In this document: positions 5,797-6,484 of the stretch, piece after piece
How the letters are laid out: the number at the start of each line of letters is the position of its first letter
How positions within the stretch are numbered: position 1 is the first letter of the stretch
Origin: Gemmataceae bacterium
Lineage (GTDB): Bacteria; Planctomycetota; Planctomycetia; Gemmatales; Gemmataceae
Length of the DNA: 6,484 nucleotides
Assembly (NCBI GenBank): GCA_026418875.1
Contig: JAOAAM010000349.1
Coordinates: 1 to 6,484, forward strand
Reading direction: 5' to 3'
Notes under the pieces: model-generated
What the model saw: the letters and a program-made list of their open reading frames with translations, nothing else
What the model was told of the DNA's origin: nothing
Database searches by the model: none
Made by a program: the position numbers and the translations under genes

Positions 5797-6484
5797 TCAG
5801 GCGACTTCTTCGTTCTGCTTCGCCGTCAGTCGATTCCTTCGGCGATACCCGTAACCAACCAGGCTCGCCAACCCCATTGCTCCAAGGATGACAGCCGGCG
5901 GGGCGGGGATGACCCGGGGCACCCCATGGATGGTTTGATCCTGAGAGTTCGGAGAATCCAGAACGACTAAGCTGGTCTCAAATGGCCCCGTCCCGTCGAG
6001 GCTGTTCAGCCACGCTTGAGCCGTGGAAATCACCCCGGCTGGTGCGGAACTCGCGATGAAGTTCCCCGTGCTCAGGTCGAGCAATCCTTTCGTTTCATGC
6101 ACGATTTCCCACAGCCCGAGTTGGAAGGCGGCGGCCAAATCCGGGTTCTCCCCGACACTCGAGAAGTGCCGGCCCCAGAATTCCCGAAGTCGATCTGCCG
6201 TCAGTGGGTTGTAGCGAGGTTCCAAATCTTGCGTCGTGAACGTGGTCACGTTCAAGGCGCCGACGTCAAACTGGATGCAGAAACTTCGGAAGGATGAGCC
6301 GAGGAATGTGTCACTCGGCACTACGTTGGTCCAGTTGAAGTACCCAGCGGAAATTCCCGTGAAGAGGAACCCGCTGAAAGTGATGTTCACCGGTCGTGAC
6401 GGCGAAACATTGAGCAGTTCAGCCGTGACCGTCTCAGCACGCAAGCCGAGCGTGCAAATCAGCCCAGTGAATAATGCCCACACC
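5797..6484 (-). CDS. PEP-CTERM-type exported protein with possible thioester motifs (5' partial)
   Basis: This is an exported, probably cell-surface or extracellular, protein of at least 228 residues. The C terminus has the three-part sorting tail: a PAPPA motif (193-197, in place of the usual PEP), a hydrophobic helix (about 197-213, AVILGAMGLASLVGYGY) and a basic cluster RRRNR (214-218), here followed by ten more residues. Such tails are recognised by exosortase. The N terminus begins with the end of a signal peptide (WALFTGLICTLGLRA, 2-16) with no basic n-region. The GTG at 6483 is therefore probably internal, and the true start lies beyond the window. The ectodomain contains FCIQF (68-72) and AFQLGLWEIVHE (119-130), then LDLSTGNF (135-142) and AQAWLN (155-160). 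The Cys69 and Gln121 motifs recall internal-thioester domains of bacterial adhesins, which is an inference from motif likeness only. The gene converges on the DUF1501 gene and shares its terminator. Confidence 0.82.
   Translation of the reverse strand, partial: VWALFTGLICTLGLRAETVTAELLNVSPSRPVNITFSGFLFTGISAGYFNWTNVVPSDTFLGSSFRSFCIQFDVGALNVTTFTTQDLEPRYNPLTADRLREFWGRHFSSVGENPDLAAAFQLGLWEIVHETKGLLDLSTGNFIASSAPAGVISTAQAWLNSLDGTGPFETSLVVLDSPNSQDQTIHGVPRVIPAPPAVILGAMGLASLVGYGYRRRNRLTAKQNEEVA

Noticed and set aside
1..6484. CRISPR arrays, insertion sequences, tRNA or rRNA genes
   Set aside because: I looked for spaced direct repeats, transposase motifs with flanking inverted repeats, and tRNA or rRNA signatures and found none.

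Overview
This looks like a piece of a Planctomycetota genome, assembled from Nextera-type short reads. The phylum is inferred from three things: a Tat-exported DUF1501 protein, a PEP-CTERM-type exported protein with a PAPPA-type sorting tail, and high-GC genes with mostly weak or absent Shine-Dalgarno sites. No rRNA or housekeeping marker is present to confirm it. The first 18 bases are not genomic: they match the Tn5/Nextera mosaic-end adapter, so the left edge is a library artefact.

Left half (19-3257, minus strand): a compact three-gene run for activated-sugar or surface-glycan synthesis. In transcription order it is a UDP-N-acetylglucosamine 6-dehydrogenase of the WbpA type, a CMP-sugar synthetase of the acylneuraminate cytidylyltransferase (NeuA) family, and a PLP-dependent class-III aminotransferase of the glutamate-1-semialdehyde aminotransferase fold. 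The last gene is cut at its 3' end by the adapter. Gaps are about 22 and 6 bases, so the genes are probably co-transcribed. The set suggests an amino or acidic (uronic or nonulosonic-like) sugar for a capsule, O-antigen-like or exopolysaccharide; no glycosyltransferase or NeuB-type synthase is in view.

Middle (3258-4415): about 1.1 kb without a convincing large gene. On the minus strand it holds a candidate promoter, a hairpin, and a possible 52-codon leader ORF ahead of the dehydrogenase. It also holds several perfect palindromes or hairpins, and a near-consensus plus-strand promoter just before the DUF1501 gene.

Right half (4416-6484): a complete DUF1501 gene (plus strand) faces a PEP-CTERM-type exported protein gene (minus strand, cut at its 5' end). 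A strong hairpin between them looks like a shared bidirectional terminator. The exported protein carries an FCIQ motif and a later FQLGLW motif. These resemble the Cys and Gln motifs of internal-thioester adhesin domains, and this is the most interesting lead in the window.
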